Source of the DNA: an uncultured Chitinophagales bacterium
GTDB taxonomy: Bacteria > Bacteroidota > Bacteroidia > Chitinophagales > JAHDHT01
Length of the DNA: 47,665 bases
Reading direction: 5' to 3'
Assembly: GCA_938023075.1 (NCBI GenBank)
Contig: CALHDG010000216.1
Coordinates: 1-47,665 of the forward strand
Every line of letters begins with the position of its first letter. Within the stretch, counting starts at the first letter, position 1. The notes beneath the pieces were generated by a model, which was given only the letters and a program-made list of their open reading frames with translations, did not search any database and was not told the DNA's origin. Both the position numbers and the translations under genes were made by a program. This document shows, piece by piece, positions 18,177 through 27,048 of this stretch.

Positions 18177-18203
18177 AAGGGGAAACAACAACCGCTTCCC
18201 CTT
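18177..18203 (-). terminator. Rho-independent terminator of the TlpA-like gene
   Basis: The minus strand reads an 8-bp stem AAGGGGAA/TTCCCCTT with an 11-base loop followed by a short T-run, 25 bases after the stop at 18228. Confidence 0.55.
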
Positions 18204-18227
18204 CCATTATTTTCTTTCAAGAAAAAT

Positions 18228-19826
18228 TTACTCTTCTGTATTCTTCTTTCGTTTCTTTTTTTCCTTTTTCTTCTTCTTAATCTTTTCTTTACCTACTTTT
18301 TCTTCCTTTTTATCTTTGGCTTTTTCTTTCGAAATTACCGGACCTGGTTCGGCAATTAATTTCAACAGATCATCATACAAAGTTTCGTCGCTAGGGCGTT
18401 TGGCTTCTGGTTCAACCAACTCACCATCTTTATTAAAGATCATAAATCTGGGGATGCCTCGAATGCTAAACTTTTGAGTAACGGCACTATTCCAACCGCC
18501 GGGCGAATGCAAATGGATTCCTTTAATACCATGTTTTTCAATAGCTCCTTTCCAGCGAGATTCATGATCGTCAATAGAAATGTACATAAATACAATTTGC
18601 TCTTTTTCTTCGGGTGTAAATTTTTCTTTCAAGGCTTTAGCTGCCGGCATTTGCTTAATACACGGTCCACACCAACTTGCCCAAACATCTACATACACAA
18701 CTTTACCAATATAATCTTCAATTGCTATTTTGTTGCCTTCAACATCATTTAGGCGGAAACTGCCATCATTCTCTTTTAACTTTTCTCTATCTTTTTCAAT
18801 CTCTGCTAAAATTTCTTCTTTTGTCATTTTTTCACCATCCGCTTCTTCCTGAGCCATCCATTCTCCAATTTGCTGCTCAACTATACTATGATAGCCGCTT
18901 TCAGGATCTACCAAACGCATGGTTTTAAACATATTTTTCGTGGTACTTCGTTTAGCTTCGGTGCCATGATCCATTAATAAATTTGCCAAGGCATATTGCA
19001 AGGGTTCGGTATCGAGGTATTTTTCGGCAGCACGCTGTTGTAATCGCAACCATTGTGTTCTATCTTCAAACTTGTTAAAAGCATTGTCTTCAACAGCTTT
19101 GTAACGAATAAAATAATCAATAAAGCTTCGGTAATTGGGATCGATAATTGCCGAAGGATTTAAAACCGTTTCTTCGTCCATTACATCAAACATAATTTCT
19201 GGTATGCGTTGTACTAATTTATTGGCACTTACCTGAGCCCGCTCAATAGGGTAAGCCATTAAATTGTTGAGATAGTAATAATCCCAAGATGCTTTAATGT
19301 ACTTTTCAAAATCGTAGCTAATATTGTATTCGGTTTGATTGTCTTCAAAAAACTGTTTAAAGGCTCTTTTTTTGTTGAACAGAAAAATTTCCCAAGAATC
19401 AATGCTACTTTCTTTCATTTTGTCTTTCAATTCGTTGGCATTGGGTTGATTCAATGCCTCTTTGGCAAATGCCATCCAGAATTTATTGTTGGCAGCTCCT
19501 TTTCCTTCCAATTGCAAGGTGCCTGTTAAATCGGTTGCCTCTAATTGAAGATTCATTGAATCGCCGGGTTCAACATATAATTGAGTGGCTTGCCCGTTGT
19601 AGCGAAATTTTACCCATTGCGCTTTATCTAATGAAAAGGCGTGTTTAAACTCGCCATCAACTACAGGAATAATATCGGCTGGTGGTTCTTCTCCTATATA
19701 ATAGGGATCAACTACTAATTGAATATCTCCTTCAACTGGATTATTGACCGTGCCGATTAGGCTCACTTTTTCTTGTGCCAATAATAAAACGGGTAGTAAG
19801 CAGTATATTAATATCAGAAATCTCAT
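18228..19826 (-). CDS. TlpA-like thioredoxin-domain protein with lysine-rich tail
   Basis: The protein has 532 residues. The signal peptide is MRFLILIYCLLPVLLLAQ. A beta-rich N region (~22-115, DUF4369-like) and a long helical middle are followed by a TlpA/ResA-type thioredoxin domain at ~355-490 with VDVWASWCGPCIKQMPAAK (CxxC) and the cis-Pro strand IRGIPRFMIF. The last ~35 residues are almost all Lys and Glu (KDKKEEKVGKEKIKKKKKEK), an unusual highly charged tail. It probably acts in the periplasm as a thiol-disulfide oxidoreductase. The repetitive A/G-rich coding of the tail could also be slippage-prone. Confidence 0.85.
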   Translation of the reverse strand: MRFLILIYCLLPVLLLAQEKVSLIGTVNNPVEGDIQLVVDPYYIGEEPPADIIPVVDGEFKHAFSLDKAQWVKFRYNGQATQLYVEPGDSMNLQLEATDLTGTLQLEGKGAANNKFWMAFAKEALNQPNANELKDKMKESSIDSWEIFLFNKKRAFKQFFEDNQTEYNISYDFEKYIKASWDYYYLNNLMAYPIERAQVSANKLVQRIPEIMFDVMDEETVLNPSAIIDPNYRSFIDYFIRYKAVEDNAFNKFEDRTQWLRLQQRAAEKYLDTEPLQYALANLLMDHGTEAKRSTTKNMFKTMRLVDPESGYHSIVEQQIGEWMAQEEADGEKMTKEEILAEIEKDREKLKENDGSFRLNDVEGNKIAIEDYIGKVVYVDVWASWCGPCIKQMPAAKALKEKFTPEEKEQIVFMYISIDDHESRWKGAIEKHGIKGIHLHSPGGWNSAVTQKFSIRGIPRFMIFNKDGELVEPEAKRPSDETLYDDLLKLIAEPGPVISKEKAKDKKEEKVGKEKIKKKKKEKKKRKKNTEE

Positions 19827-19980
19827 AACAATATTTTACGATGCTGCAAATTTAAGATTAAATGAGCAGCATGTGTTTTATTTAGTTTGTTAATTCTTTT
19901 TAATGTCAATAATAGATGTTTTATATAAAATTGGGGGAATTTAGTGGGTTGATTCAGCTTTTGAAAAGTTTCCATAAAAA

Positions 19981-20333
19981 ACGAAGCTTATAAACTAGCC
20001 CCGATTTCCAAGCCAACAGCACTAAAGTGCATTGGGTTATTTAGCAGCTAAATGTTGTTTTTCGAATGGAAAAATTCGTCATTCAAAATTCGGTGTTCGA
20101 TATTCGATATTTTTTTGGATGACCATTTAATGAACAACGAATATCGATTAACGAATAATGAATGCTGAATTATTTTTAATGTATAAATAAATTACATTCA
20201 ATATGTTGAAGGACACTTAGATAGAATTGCAGCGGTTATGCTGCCGGAAGCGCGGCATTTGAAGCCTAGCCGCAGCATTTGAGCGGATAGCGGAACCGGT
20301 ATTTTTTAGTGGTTTATGCTTTCGCTTCAAAAT
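19981..20333 (-). repeat. Long-form dispersed repeat, copy E
   Basis: The order is ctagccccgattt, then the ~220-base insert shared with copies D and F (ccaagccaacagcactaaag through cacttagataga), then attgcagcggtt, the central hairpin ATGCTGC/GCAGCAT (20238-20244 and 20272-20278) and the ttcgcttcaaaa end. The outermost left end is truncated. It occupies part of the 19827-20920 gap. Confidence 0.8.
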
Positions 20334-20556
20334 TTAATATTTAAAAAAGTCATGTATTGTACAAAAAACTCGCTGAATATAGATAAAATAAAGTGGTATT
20401 GGCTCAAGCGGTTTTGCTAAAAGTGTTAGTCAGTATACAATTATTACTTAAAATGTTAAAAATGAAGGAATTGTTGACTCATTTATTTAATTGGCAACCT
20501 TTTTGATTTAAGGGATGGTTATACTTGAAAAGGCTACATGTTAATTTCTTTGACGT

Positions 20557-20644
20557 AGGGTTTTGCACTTTTATGGCTCCAAAAAAATATATCCATAGCG
20601 GCACTATGAAGATATTTTGAGGAATTGTTTAAGCACAAAAATCT
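20557..20644. repeat. Imperfect ~40-bp-arm inverted repeat
   Basis: The two arms, centred on CATAG-cggca-CTATG near 20597-20607, match imperfectly over about 40 bases (aaaatatat/atattttg, ggctcc/ggaa, ttttgcac/gcacaaaa). No gene is associated. It may be a relic of another small element. Confidence 0.4.
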
Positions 20645-20815
20645 ATAGTAAACAATTAAAAATTTAAGATACTGTAATTATACGGCATCTATTAATCAGC
20701 ATTATACTACAAGGTTAATTATTGACTCACTATAAATTATATGCGATCCAAACAAATGCTCGCTTAGTTTACATATAATTTTGTTTTACATAAAACTGCA
20801 ATAGTTTTAACATTC

Positions 20816-20886
20816 AGGGTAGTTTACTGCCCTATTGGGGATTTGTAATGTCCGTCGGTATCAATATGATCCGGCGGATTTTTTTT
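20816..20886 (+). terminator. Two-hairpin structure ending in a terminator, upstream of popT-like gene
   Basis: The first hairpin is AGGGTAG-ttta-CTGCCCT (20816-20833). The second is TCCGTCGG (20851-20858) pairing with CCGGCGGA (20871-20878), directly followed by eight T (20879-20886). A TATAATTTTG promoter-like word lies upstream near 20775. This may be a short non-coding RNA or a read-through block for transcripts arriving from the left. The segment ggggatttgtaatgtcc resembles the T-family REP hairpin core, so a REP relic is an alternative. Confidence 0.65.
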
Positions 20887-20917
20887 GAATGCCATCAAAA
20901 ATGTTCGCTAACTTTGC
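20884..20917 (+). promoter_or_regulatory. Bacteroidota-type promoter for the DUF368 gene
   Basis: TTTG (20884-20887), a 21-base spacer, then TAACTTTGC (20909-20917) match the -33/-7 consensus of the Bacteroidota primary sigma factor. The start codon lies only three bases on, so the transcript would be nearly leaderless. The -33 element overlaps the T-tract of the preceding terminator. Confidence 0.7.
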
Positions 20918-20920
20918 AGC

Positions 20921-21832
20921 GTGAGAAAAAAAGAAACCTTCTTTAGTTTATTTGTAAAAGGAGCCGCCATGGGTGCCGCTAATGTAATACCCGGTGTTTC
21001 AGGTGGAACTATTGCCTTTATAACCGGTATTTATGAGCGCTTAATTTATGCCATCAAATCATTAAATACCAAAGCCCTCTCCTTTTTAGTAAAAGGCAAA
21101 TGGAAAGATTTTGCAACTTACACTGACTTGAGTTTTTTAACTGCGCTAAGCCTTGGAGTTGGTGTGAGCATTTTAAGCCTAGCTAAGTTATTAGATTACT
21201 TGTTTCAAAACTATGAGGTTTTATTATGGGCATTTTTCTTTGGGTTGATATTGGCTTCTGTATATTCGGTTGGCAGGCAAGTGCAACGGTGGAATGGAAA
21301 GACCATTGCAGCTTTAATTATTGGAACCGCTATTGCTGTTGGGATTTCTCTATTAAGTCCGGCTAGTGAAAACACCTCTTTTTGGTATGTTTTTATTTGC
21401 GGTATCGTTGCAATTTGCAGTATGATTTTACCCGGCTTAAGTGGTTCATTTTTATTAATTATCATGGGTAATTATTTATTGGTTTTAAGAGCTATTCATG
21501 AGTTTGAATTTAAGATTCTGTTGCCTTTAGCTTTAGGTTGCGGGGTAGGTTTGGTTGCTTTTTCTAATCTGTTATCTTATGTTTTTAAAAGATTTCCTGA
21601 TATAACAATTGCCTTATTGACCGGTTTTATTCTCGGTTCTTTAAATATTTTATGGCCCTGGAAAGAAGCGGCTGAAACTTTTACCAAACCAGATGGAGAA
21701 ATAACCGTTTTAAAATACACCAAAGTGCTGCCTGATTTTTTGAGTGCACCTACTTTTCTGGCTTTAGGCTTAATGGTTTTGGGCATACTGAGTATTTTTG
21801 CCATTGAGAAATGGGCAGCGGGGAAAAATTAA
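20921..21832 (+). CDS. popT: DUF368 / PopT-type undecaprenyl-phosphate translocase
   Basis: The protein has 303 residues from a GTG start, the only in-frame start that preserves KGAAMGAANVIPGVSGGTIA, the family signature. The second inverted repeat half reads CSMILPGLSGSFLLIIMGNY. There are about eight to nine membrane helices. DUF368 proteins were shown in other bacteria to return the C55 lipid carrier across the inner membrane for wall and glycan synthesis. aroE starts 22 bases after its stop and may be co-transcribed. Confidence 0.88.
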   Translation: MRKKETFFSLFVKGAAMGAANVIPGVSGGTIAFITGIYERLIYAIKSLNTKALSFLVKGKWKDFATYTDLSFLTALSLGVGVSILSLAKLLDYLFQNYEVLLWAFFFGLILASVYSVGRQVQRWNGKTIAALIIGTAIAVGISLLSPASENTSFWYVFICGIVAICSMILPGLSGSFLLIIMGNYLLVLRAIHEFEFKILLPLALGCGVGLVAFSNLLSYVFKRFPDITIALLTGFILGSLNILWPWKEAAETFTKPDGEITVLKYTKVLPDFLSAPTFLALGLMVLGILSIFAIEKWAAGKN

Positions 21833-21854
21833 TGATTACTAATTATTCATATTA

Positions 21855-22604
21855 ATGATGAAATCAGAAATGACACAATTAGGTCTAATTGGCAAAACTT
21901 TAGTCCATTCATTCTCGAAAAATTATTTTGCTAAGAAGTTTGAAAAAGAAAAATTACATAATTTCAGGTATGATAATTTTGAGTTAGCCAGCATTGAAGC
22001 GTTTCCTGATCTAATTCTATCTACTCCAAATCTGTTGGGTTTAAATGTAACCATTCCATATAAAAAAGCAGTGATTCCTTTTTTGGATGTTCTTTCGGAA
22101 GAAGCTCAATCGGTTGGTGCGGTGAATACTATTTTAATAAAAGACAACATTTTGAAAGGCTATAATACGGATGTTGTTGGTTTTCGGCAATCGTTAGAAC
22201 CTTTGTTGAAAGCCCATCATACCAAAGCCTTAATTTTGGGTACTGGTGGAGCAGCCAAAGCAGTGGCGTTTGTTTTGCAACAATTGGGTATTGAGTTTTT
22301 ATTGGTTTCGAGAACTCCTGGCAAAAAGCAACTCGGTTACGATGTAATAGATGCTGCTATTTTAAAAGATTATACCTTAATGGTTAATACCACGCCGGTT
22401 GGTACCTATCCAAATATACAAGAAGCTCCCACGATAGACTATGCTTCAATTACTTCTAAGCATTTGTTGTACGACTTGGTTTATAACCCCACCGAAACCT
22501 TATTTTTAAAAAAGGGGAAAGCACAGCAAGCCTCCATCAAAAATGGTTTGGATATGTTAGCACTACAAGCAGAAGCCGCTTGGGATATTTGGATGGACAT
22601 GTGA
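21855..22604 (+). CDS. aroE: Shikimate dehydrogenase
   Basis: The protein has 249 residues. LIGKTLVHSFSKNYF is the substrate-binding opening, NVTIPYKKAV holds the catalytic Lys, GAVNTI and GYNTDVVGF are family signatures, and ILGTGGAAKAV is the NADP loop. It reduces 3-dehydroshikimate in aromatic amino acid synthesis. The start could also be one of the Met codons at 21858 or 21870. It converges with the beta-helix gene, whose stop lies 28 bases away. Confidence 0.93.
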   Translation: MMKSEMTQLGLIGKTLVHSFSKNYFAKKFEKEKLHNFRYDNFELASIEAFPDLILSTPNLLGLNVTIPYKKAVIPFLDVLSEEAQSVGAVNTILIKDNILKGYNTDVVGFRQSLEPLLKAHHTKALILGTGGAAKAVAFVLQQLGIEFLLVSRTPGKKQLGYDVIDAAILKDYTLMVNTTPVGTYPNIQEAPTIDYASITSKHLLYDLVYNPTETLFLKKGKAQQASIKNGLDMLALQAEAAWDIWMDM

Positions 22605-22631
22605 ACCCAAAACTAAAAATAACCTCCTTAC

Positions 22632-25600
22632 CTAACGATTGACAATAATCTTTTCACTTACCGAATGATCTGGATATTGAATCTCTATAAAATATAATCC
22701 ATTTCCAAAACTTGAAATATCAATTTTTATAAGCTGTTCTATAACCTGATAACTTTCTATTAACTGACTATTAGCAGCATAAACTTGAATGCTTTTTGGT
22801 AATTCATTAATGTGCGGGAAGGCTATATTAAAAATACCATTGCTTGGATTAGGAAAAATATGATGTTTATCAAGATGCTGATTTAACCCAATTAAAGCAT
22901 CTGTTGAATTAAGTTTTGCAAATGTGCCATTACATTGCCATGTTTCTGTTGGGTTACCTAAATTATAAATATCGGTACAATAGTATTTGGTGGAGTTGCT
23001 ACAATACGGTGTTTCCCCAAAAAAATCCAAATATAAATGCGTACCACTTTGGTTGGTAATAGCAATGTAGGTATAATGGCTATATTCAAAAGTTTGAACA
23101 ATAGTTCCCTGACAATTGCTTAAATCTATTAGTTTAGGTAAGAGGGGATAGCGACCAAATATTTCTGGAACTGCCGGTTGAGGTGCGTTATCGCTATTGC
23201 ACGACCAACAGTTCTTTTCTGTTAAATTATAATGTATTTTGTAATATTGAAGGCATGCAAAACCTGCCTGTTCACTGCAAAAGTAGGTGCCATCTTGATA
23301 AAACAAACGTTGGCTTTCAGCATTTTCAACAAATATAAAAGTGTAGTTGCCATTACTGTAAGTAGTAACAGTTTCATCATCGCAATTACTTTTGTTTAGC
23401 AATTGATTAATCCATGGATATTGATTAAAAATAACTTCATCTTTGCAACCCACATTGCCCTCGTTTGTATTATCTGTTTCCTCTTCTTCTTCATTGGTGG
23501 TGTTCGTATTTTGCGCACCTCCTTTAACTCCAAAAGAAGAAGCGACACCTAACACATCCGAAGTGTTATTATTAGTTCCTGTACCAATTGGTTCATCTAT
23601 ATTTTCTTCTTCGTTAGTTTCTTCTTGCTCTTCCTCTTCTGTTACCTCATTTGAACAGTTACTAACAAAAGTATGTTCTGTACAGTCGAGATCTAATATT
23701 TTGGTGGAGGCAGTTTGTTGTTGGATAGTATAGGTTTCATCTTTATCAGTAAGAAGAACAATTTCAAGATTCTCATTGCCATTCAACTCACTCACGCAAT
23801 CTTTAATGATATCAACTGCCAAGTTTACTTGGGCAGTATTTGCAGCTATAATGAGGTTACTGGTTAAATATGAATAATCTAAACGGTTGGCTGCATGTCC
23901 CTTAACCTGATAATCGATAGAAACCGGATAGTTTACGGCTTGAGACAGGCTGAACGTAAAATTGGCAACACCACCTTCATAAACTGTAGATTGACTACTG
24001 CTCAATGAAATGGAAGGCTTTACAACAGAAGTCTTTAATTGAAAGTTATCATTATAAGTAGTTGGTACCAAGTCACATTCAAAGGAATTGGCATTAAATA
24101 CATTGTTATAACCTTCTACGTTTTGGGGATTGACTTTAATGACATTTTGGCTCTTTACATTGGCAAAACGTGGTAAAAAGTACGTATTATCAAATCGATG
24201 AGATTTTACAATACAAAATTCTTGCCGGGCAATCGGTTTAGCTGCCCGTACATTAGGCGAAGTAGTGCCATGATTATCATATAATATTACATTGTTTAAA
24301 CTCAATCCTCCAAATAATTCATCAAACACAAAACCTCCCGCAGCATAATTTGGGCATTCGGTTAAATCTTCGGCACAGCCCAAACGGTTGTTTAAAAAAT
24401 AATCTAAAAAATGGGTGGTTCTGATAAAAACAGGCATAGAATGCCAGGTAAACTGATGTCCATTTACATCGGTACTGACTTCTTTCATCACCAAATTATT
24501 TACTGTCCATAAGCTCCAATTACCAACTAATTGTGGCGTTAAGCGGCTATCAAACAACAATCCGATACGGGCAAAATTGTCCAAACTATCTTTACAAGCC
24601 TGTATTTTATTGGCAGCTAAATTCATGCAGGCATCATACTCGTGACCTAATTTTTTAAGCGTTATGTTATTGAGCTGAACCTTATCGTTTGGATGAGGTA
24701 AATAGGGTCCACCGGCATGATGTAATCCAAATTCCGTTTCTTCAATTACACAATCTTGAATAGTTACCTCAATTTTTTTATAAGATGGTTGAATAACCCG
24801 GTCGTTCATATCTTTTTGCGTTAAGCCACCGGGACCAACTGAAATAGCCGTATTGGCAGCTCCTTTAAATGAACTGTTTTGAATAACAATGTTTAAAGAA
24901 CGATGTTGCTCGTTGAAGGGCTCGATATCAATATCTACTCCAGCAATTACATAGCCATTATTTTCGAAAGCACAATTGGTAACTAAGGTGCCGTTGGTTG
25001 AACAAATACAAACCCCTACCCTTCCGCAGCTAGTAAAGGAGCAATCTTTAACGGTAATGTTACGGCTTGGCAAGGCATGTTTCCATTGGTAAAATCTATC
25101 TAAACCGGCACCTATATGAACGCCATCAGAATAAATTTGATCAAAAGCAATACCAGCAATATCTACATTATGACAATTTGCGAGATGTATGCCATGTCTG
25201 CCTTGCGCAAAGTTTTCCTGTGGAAATGTTGAAGGATGATGATTACCCGTCCAACACTCTAAACAAGCGGTACTTTCTTTCCGGCAATTACGGGTGTTTT
25301 GCCATGGACTTCCATTAGAGGTACAAAAATCTGGCAAGCGATCACCACAAGCAGTCAACTGTGTTTGATAAGAGTTAGCGTTATCATGATTCACTTCACT
25401 TAACTTATGATACCAATCAAAGCCTTCCATGGTAAATGTAGCTCCATAACCCTTTATGGTGAAATTTTTGAAACCGTTAAAGCCCAATATTTCATCAAAA
25501 CCTTTAAAATAGCAAGTCATGGCTTCAAGGCTTATGCCGCAGTCTATCGTTATGGTTAAGTTCTTCAAATCAACTAAACCATCACTACCGGGTAACATAT

Positions 25601-25895
25601 GATTACAGTCTAAATCAAAACGATTGGTTAAATTGTAACAGATGTTGTCAATATCAAAATCGTAGAATTTAATTGGTGTTACCGGCAAGGTATATTGCCC
25701 TTTGTAAGCACCTATAAAAACCTGCCCATCCGCATAGGTACTTGCTTTAATTACGGCTGCCTGTATAGCTTTGGTAAATTTATGGTCGCCATCACTTTCA
25801 ACTACATAATCTTTAAAATGAACAACCTGAGCAATTAGGGTTTGATTTAGGCTTAAGCAAAGCACTAGTAACTTTAAGTAGTTTACATATTTCAT
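22632..25895 (-). CDS. Large secreted right-handed beta-helix protein with Calx-beta, duplicated Cys domain and T9SS sorting domain
   Basis: The protein has 1087 residues with signal peptide MKYVNYLKLLVLCLSLNQTLIAQ. Residues ~25-600 form a right-handed parallel beta-helix (pectin-lyase-like fold) with repeated turns such as HGIHLANCHNVDIAGIAF and DGVHIGAG. Residues ~628-738 look like a Calx-beta domain (VYEGGVANFTFSLS). Two Glu-rich linkers (~752-766 and ~801-806) frame the next part. Two copies of a ~75-residue Cys domain follow (~821-899 and ~911-988), sharing YP...L....NC...V..Y...YT and ending W.C. Residues ~1012-1087 are a type A T9SS sorting domain (FPNPSNGIFNI to SEKIIVNR). It is probably a surface or released polysaccharide-active or binding protein. 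The substrate cannot be told from sequence. Confidence 0.85.
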   Translation of the reverse strand: MKYVNYLKLLVLCLSLNQTLIAQVVHFKDYVVESDGDHKFTKAIQAAVIKASTYADGQVFIGAYKGQYTLPVTPIKFYDFDIDNICYNLTNRFDLDCNHMLPGSDGLVDLKNLTITIDCGISLEAMTCYFKGFDEILGFNGFKNFTIKGYGATFTMEGFDWYHKLSEVNHDNANSYQTQLTACGDRLPDFCTSNGSPWQNTRNCRKESTACLECWTGNHHPSTFPQENFAQGRHGIHLANCHNVDIAGIAFDQIYSDGVHIGAGLDRFYQWKHALPSRNITVKDCSFTSCGRVGVCICSTNGTLVTNCAFENNGYVIAGVDIDIEPFNEQHRSLNIVIQNSSFKGAANTAISVGPGGLTQKDMNDRVIQPSYKKIEVTIQDCVIEETEFGLHHAGGPYLPHPNDKVQLNNITLKKLGHEYDACMNLAANKIQACKDSLDNFARIGLLFDSRLTPQLVGNWSLWTVNNLVMKEVSTDVNGHQFTWHSMPVFIRTTHFLDYFLNNRLGCAEDLTECPNYAAGGFVFDELFGGLSLNNVILYDNHGTTSPNVRAAKPIARQEFCIVKSHRFDNTYFLPRFANVKSQNVIKVNPQNVEGYNNVFNANSFECDLVPTTYNDNFQLKTSVVKPSISLSSSQSTVYEGGVANFTFSLSQAVNYPVSIDYQVKGHAANRLDYSYLTSNLIIAANTAQVNLAVDIIKDCVSELNGNENLEIVLLTDKDETYTIQQQTASTKILDLDCTEHTFVSNCSNEVTEEEEQEETNEEENIDEPIGTGTNNNTSDVLGVASSFGVKGGAQNTNTTNEEEEETDNTNEGNVGCKDEVIFNQYPWINQLLNKSNCDDETVTTYSNGNYTFIFVENAESQRLFYQDGTYFCSEQAGFACLQYYKIHYNLTEKNCWSCNSDNAPQPAVPEIFGRYPLLPKLIDLSNCQGTIVQTFEYSHYTYIAITNQSGTHLYLDFFGETPYCSNSTKYYCTDIYNLGNPTETWQCNGTFAKLNSTDALIGLNQHLDKHHIFPNPSNGIFNIAFPHINELPKSIQVYAANSQLIESYQVIEQLIKIDISSFGNGLYFIEIQYPDHSVSEKIIVNR

Positions 25896-26018
25896 ACAAT
25901 AGCATAATTACTGGTTATTTAATTGATAAAGTATTATTTAGCCTAATGGTTAATATGGCTAAGTAAAGTAAAATAAATAACTTGTAGCATCTGATTTTGA
26001 TATTTTACGATTTACTAC

Positions 26019-26182
26019 CTTAGGAATGAAAAAAAAATAAATTTACATTCTGACTTTGCAATTTTCCGATATACTTCGTTGAAAAGCCTCGTCTTAGCCC
26101 CACTAAGACAACGTTTTTCGCCTCGTCTATCAAAAAATTGCTTTATCATAGATAGTAAATTTATTTTCTCATCATTCCTTAC
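26019..26182 (-). repeat. 164-bp dispersed repeat, copy R2 (best terminal inverted repeats)
   Basis: The left end cttaggaatgaaaaaaaa and right end (reverse complement of ttattttctcatcattcctta) form ~25-base imperfect inverted termini. The centre holds GTCTTAG-cccca-CTAAGAC. The minus-strand frame reads RNDEKINLLSMIKQFFDRRG, then KRCLSGAKTRLFNEVYRKIA. It sits in the 25896-26317 gap, which has no gene. Confidence 0.8.
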
Positions 26183-26317
26183 TAACTATTAATAATAAGA
26201 TAATAATAAAAAAAATTACTGGCTTGTTAACAGATTGAAATACCGATTGCTTTACATTTGTCGTATAGTTTACTTTTTTACCTTAAAAAAGATATGTAAT
26301 CTCGCATTTTGTCAGAT

Positions 26318-27046
26318 TTATTCACCTTTCGGATCAATACTTTCCAAATAGGCTAAGCCTTGCCGGGAGGCTTCGTTTTCAGCCGATTTTTTATTACGCC
26401 CTTCACCTACGGAAACCACTTTATCATTAATTTTAAGTTGTACTTTAAAAATTCGATAACTTTTAAAATCTTTCTCATCAATAATTTCGAACACTACTGC
26501 AGCATTATTTTTTTGAGACCACTCAACCATGCGGCTTTTGAAATTTAGTTCGGTTGCCACTAAAGTATCTAAATCTACATGAGGTTTAATAACTTTATAA
26601 ATAATAAAGCGTTTGGTTTGCTTATAACCAACATCTAAATAAATGGATCCAATTAATGCCTCTAAGGCATTACCCAAAATGGAGGAACTGCTGGTTAAAA
26701 TAAGGTTATTATAAGTCAAAAAATCTTCAATACCCATGTTGCGGGCAATCTGTCCTAACTTTTTACGGCTTACAATTTTGGCTCTTGTTTCGGTTAAAAA
26801 ACCTTCAGACCGTTTGGGGAAACGTTTAAACAATATTTCGGAAATAACGGAATCTAAAATGGCATCCCCAAGATATTCTAAACGCTCATTATTAACCATA
26901 GAGCTGTTACTGATAGAACTGTGTAGAAAGGCTTGTTTATATAAAGACAGGTTTACGGGTATAAACCCAATCATATTTTGTAATTGGATAACTAATTTTC
27001 TATCTCTCGATAAGAAACGGTTGTATAGTTTTACAATAAAAAACAA
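26318..27046 (-). CDS. rnc: Ribonuclease III
   Basis: The protein has 242 residues. The catalytic signature NERLEYLGDAILDSVISE is present, as is the second acidic cluster (LGNALEALIGSIYLD). A C-terminal double-stranded RNA-binding domain holds GEGRNKKSAENEASRQGL. The start is TTG at 27046, two bases after the fabF stop. The next ATG is 24 codons in and would cut conserved sequence. It cleaves structured RNAs, including rRNA precursors. It is the last gene of the acpP-fabF-rnc cluster. Confidence 0.93.
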   Translation of the reverse strand: MFFIVKLYNRFLSRDRKLVIQLQNMIGFIPVNLSLYKQAFLHSSISNSSMVNNERLEYLGDAILDSVISEILFKRFPKRSEGFLTETRAKIVSRKKLGQIARNMGIEDFLTYNNLILTSSSSILGNALEALIGSIYLDVGYKQTKRFIIYKVIKPHVDLDTLVATELNFKSRMVEWSQKNNAAVVFEIIDEKDFKSYRIFKVQLKINDKVVSVGEGRNKKSAENEASRQGLAYLESIDPKGE

Positions 27047-27048
27047 AT

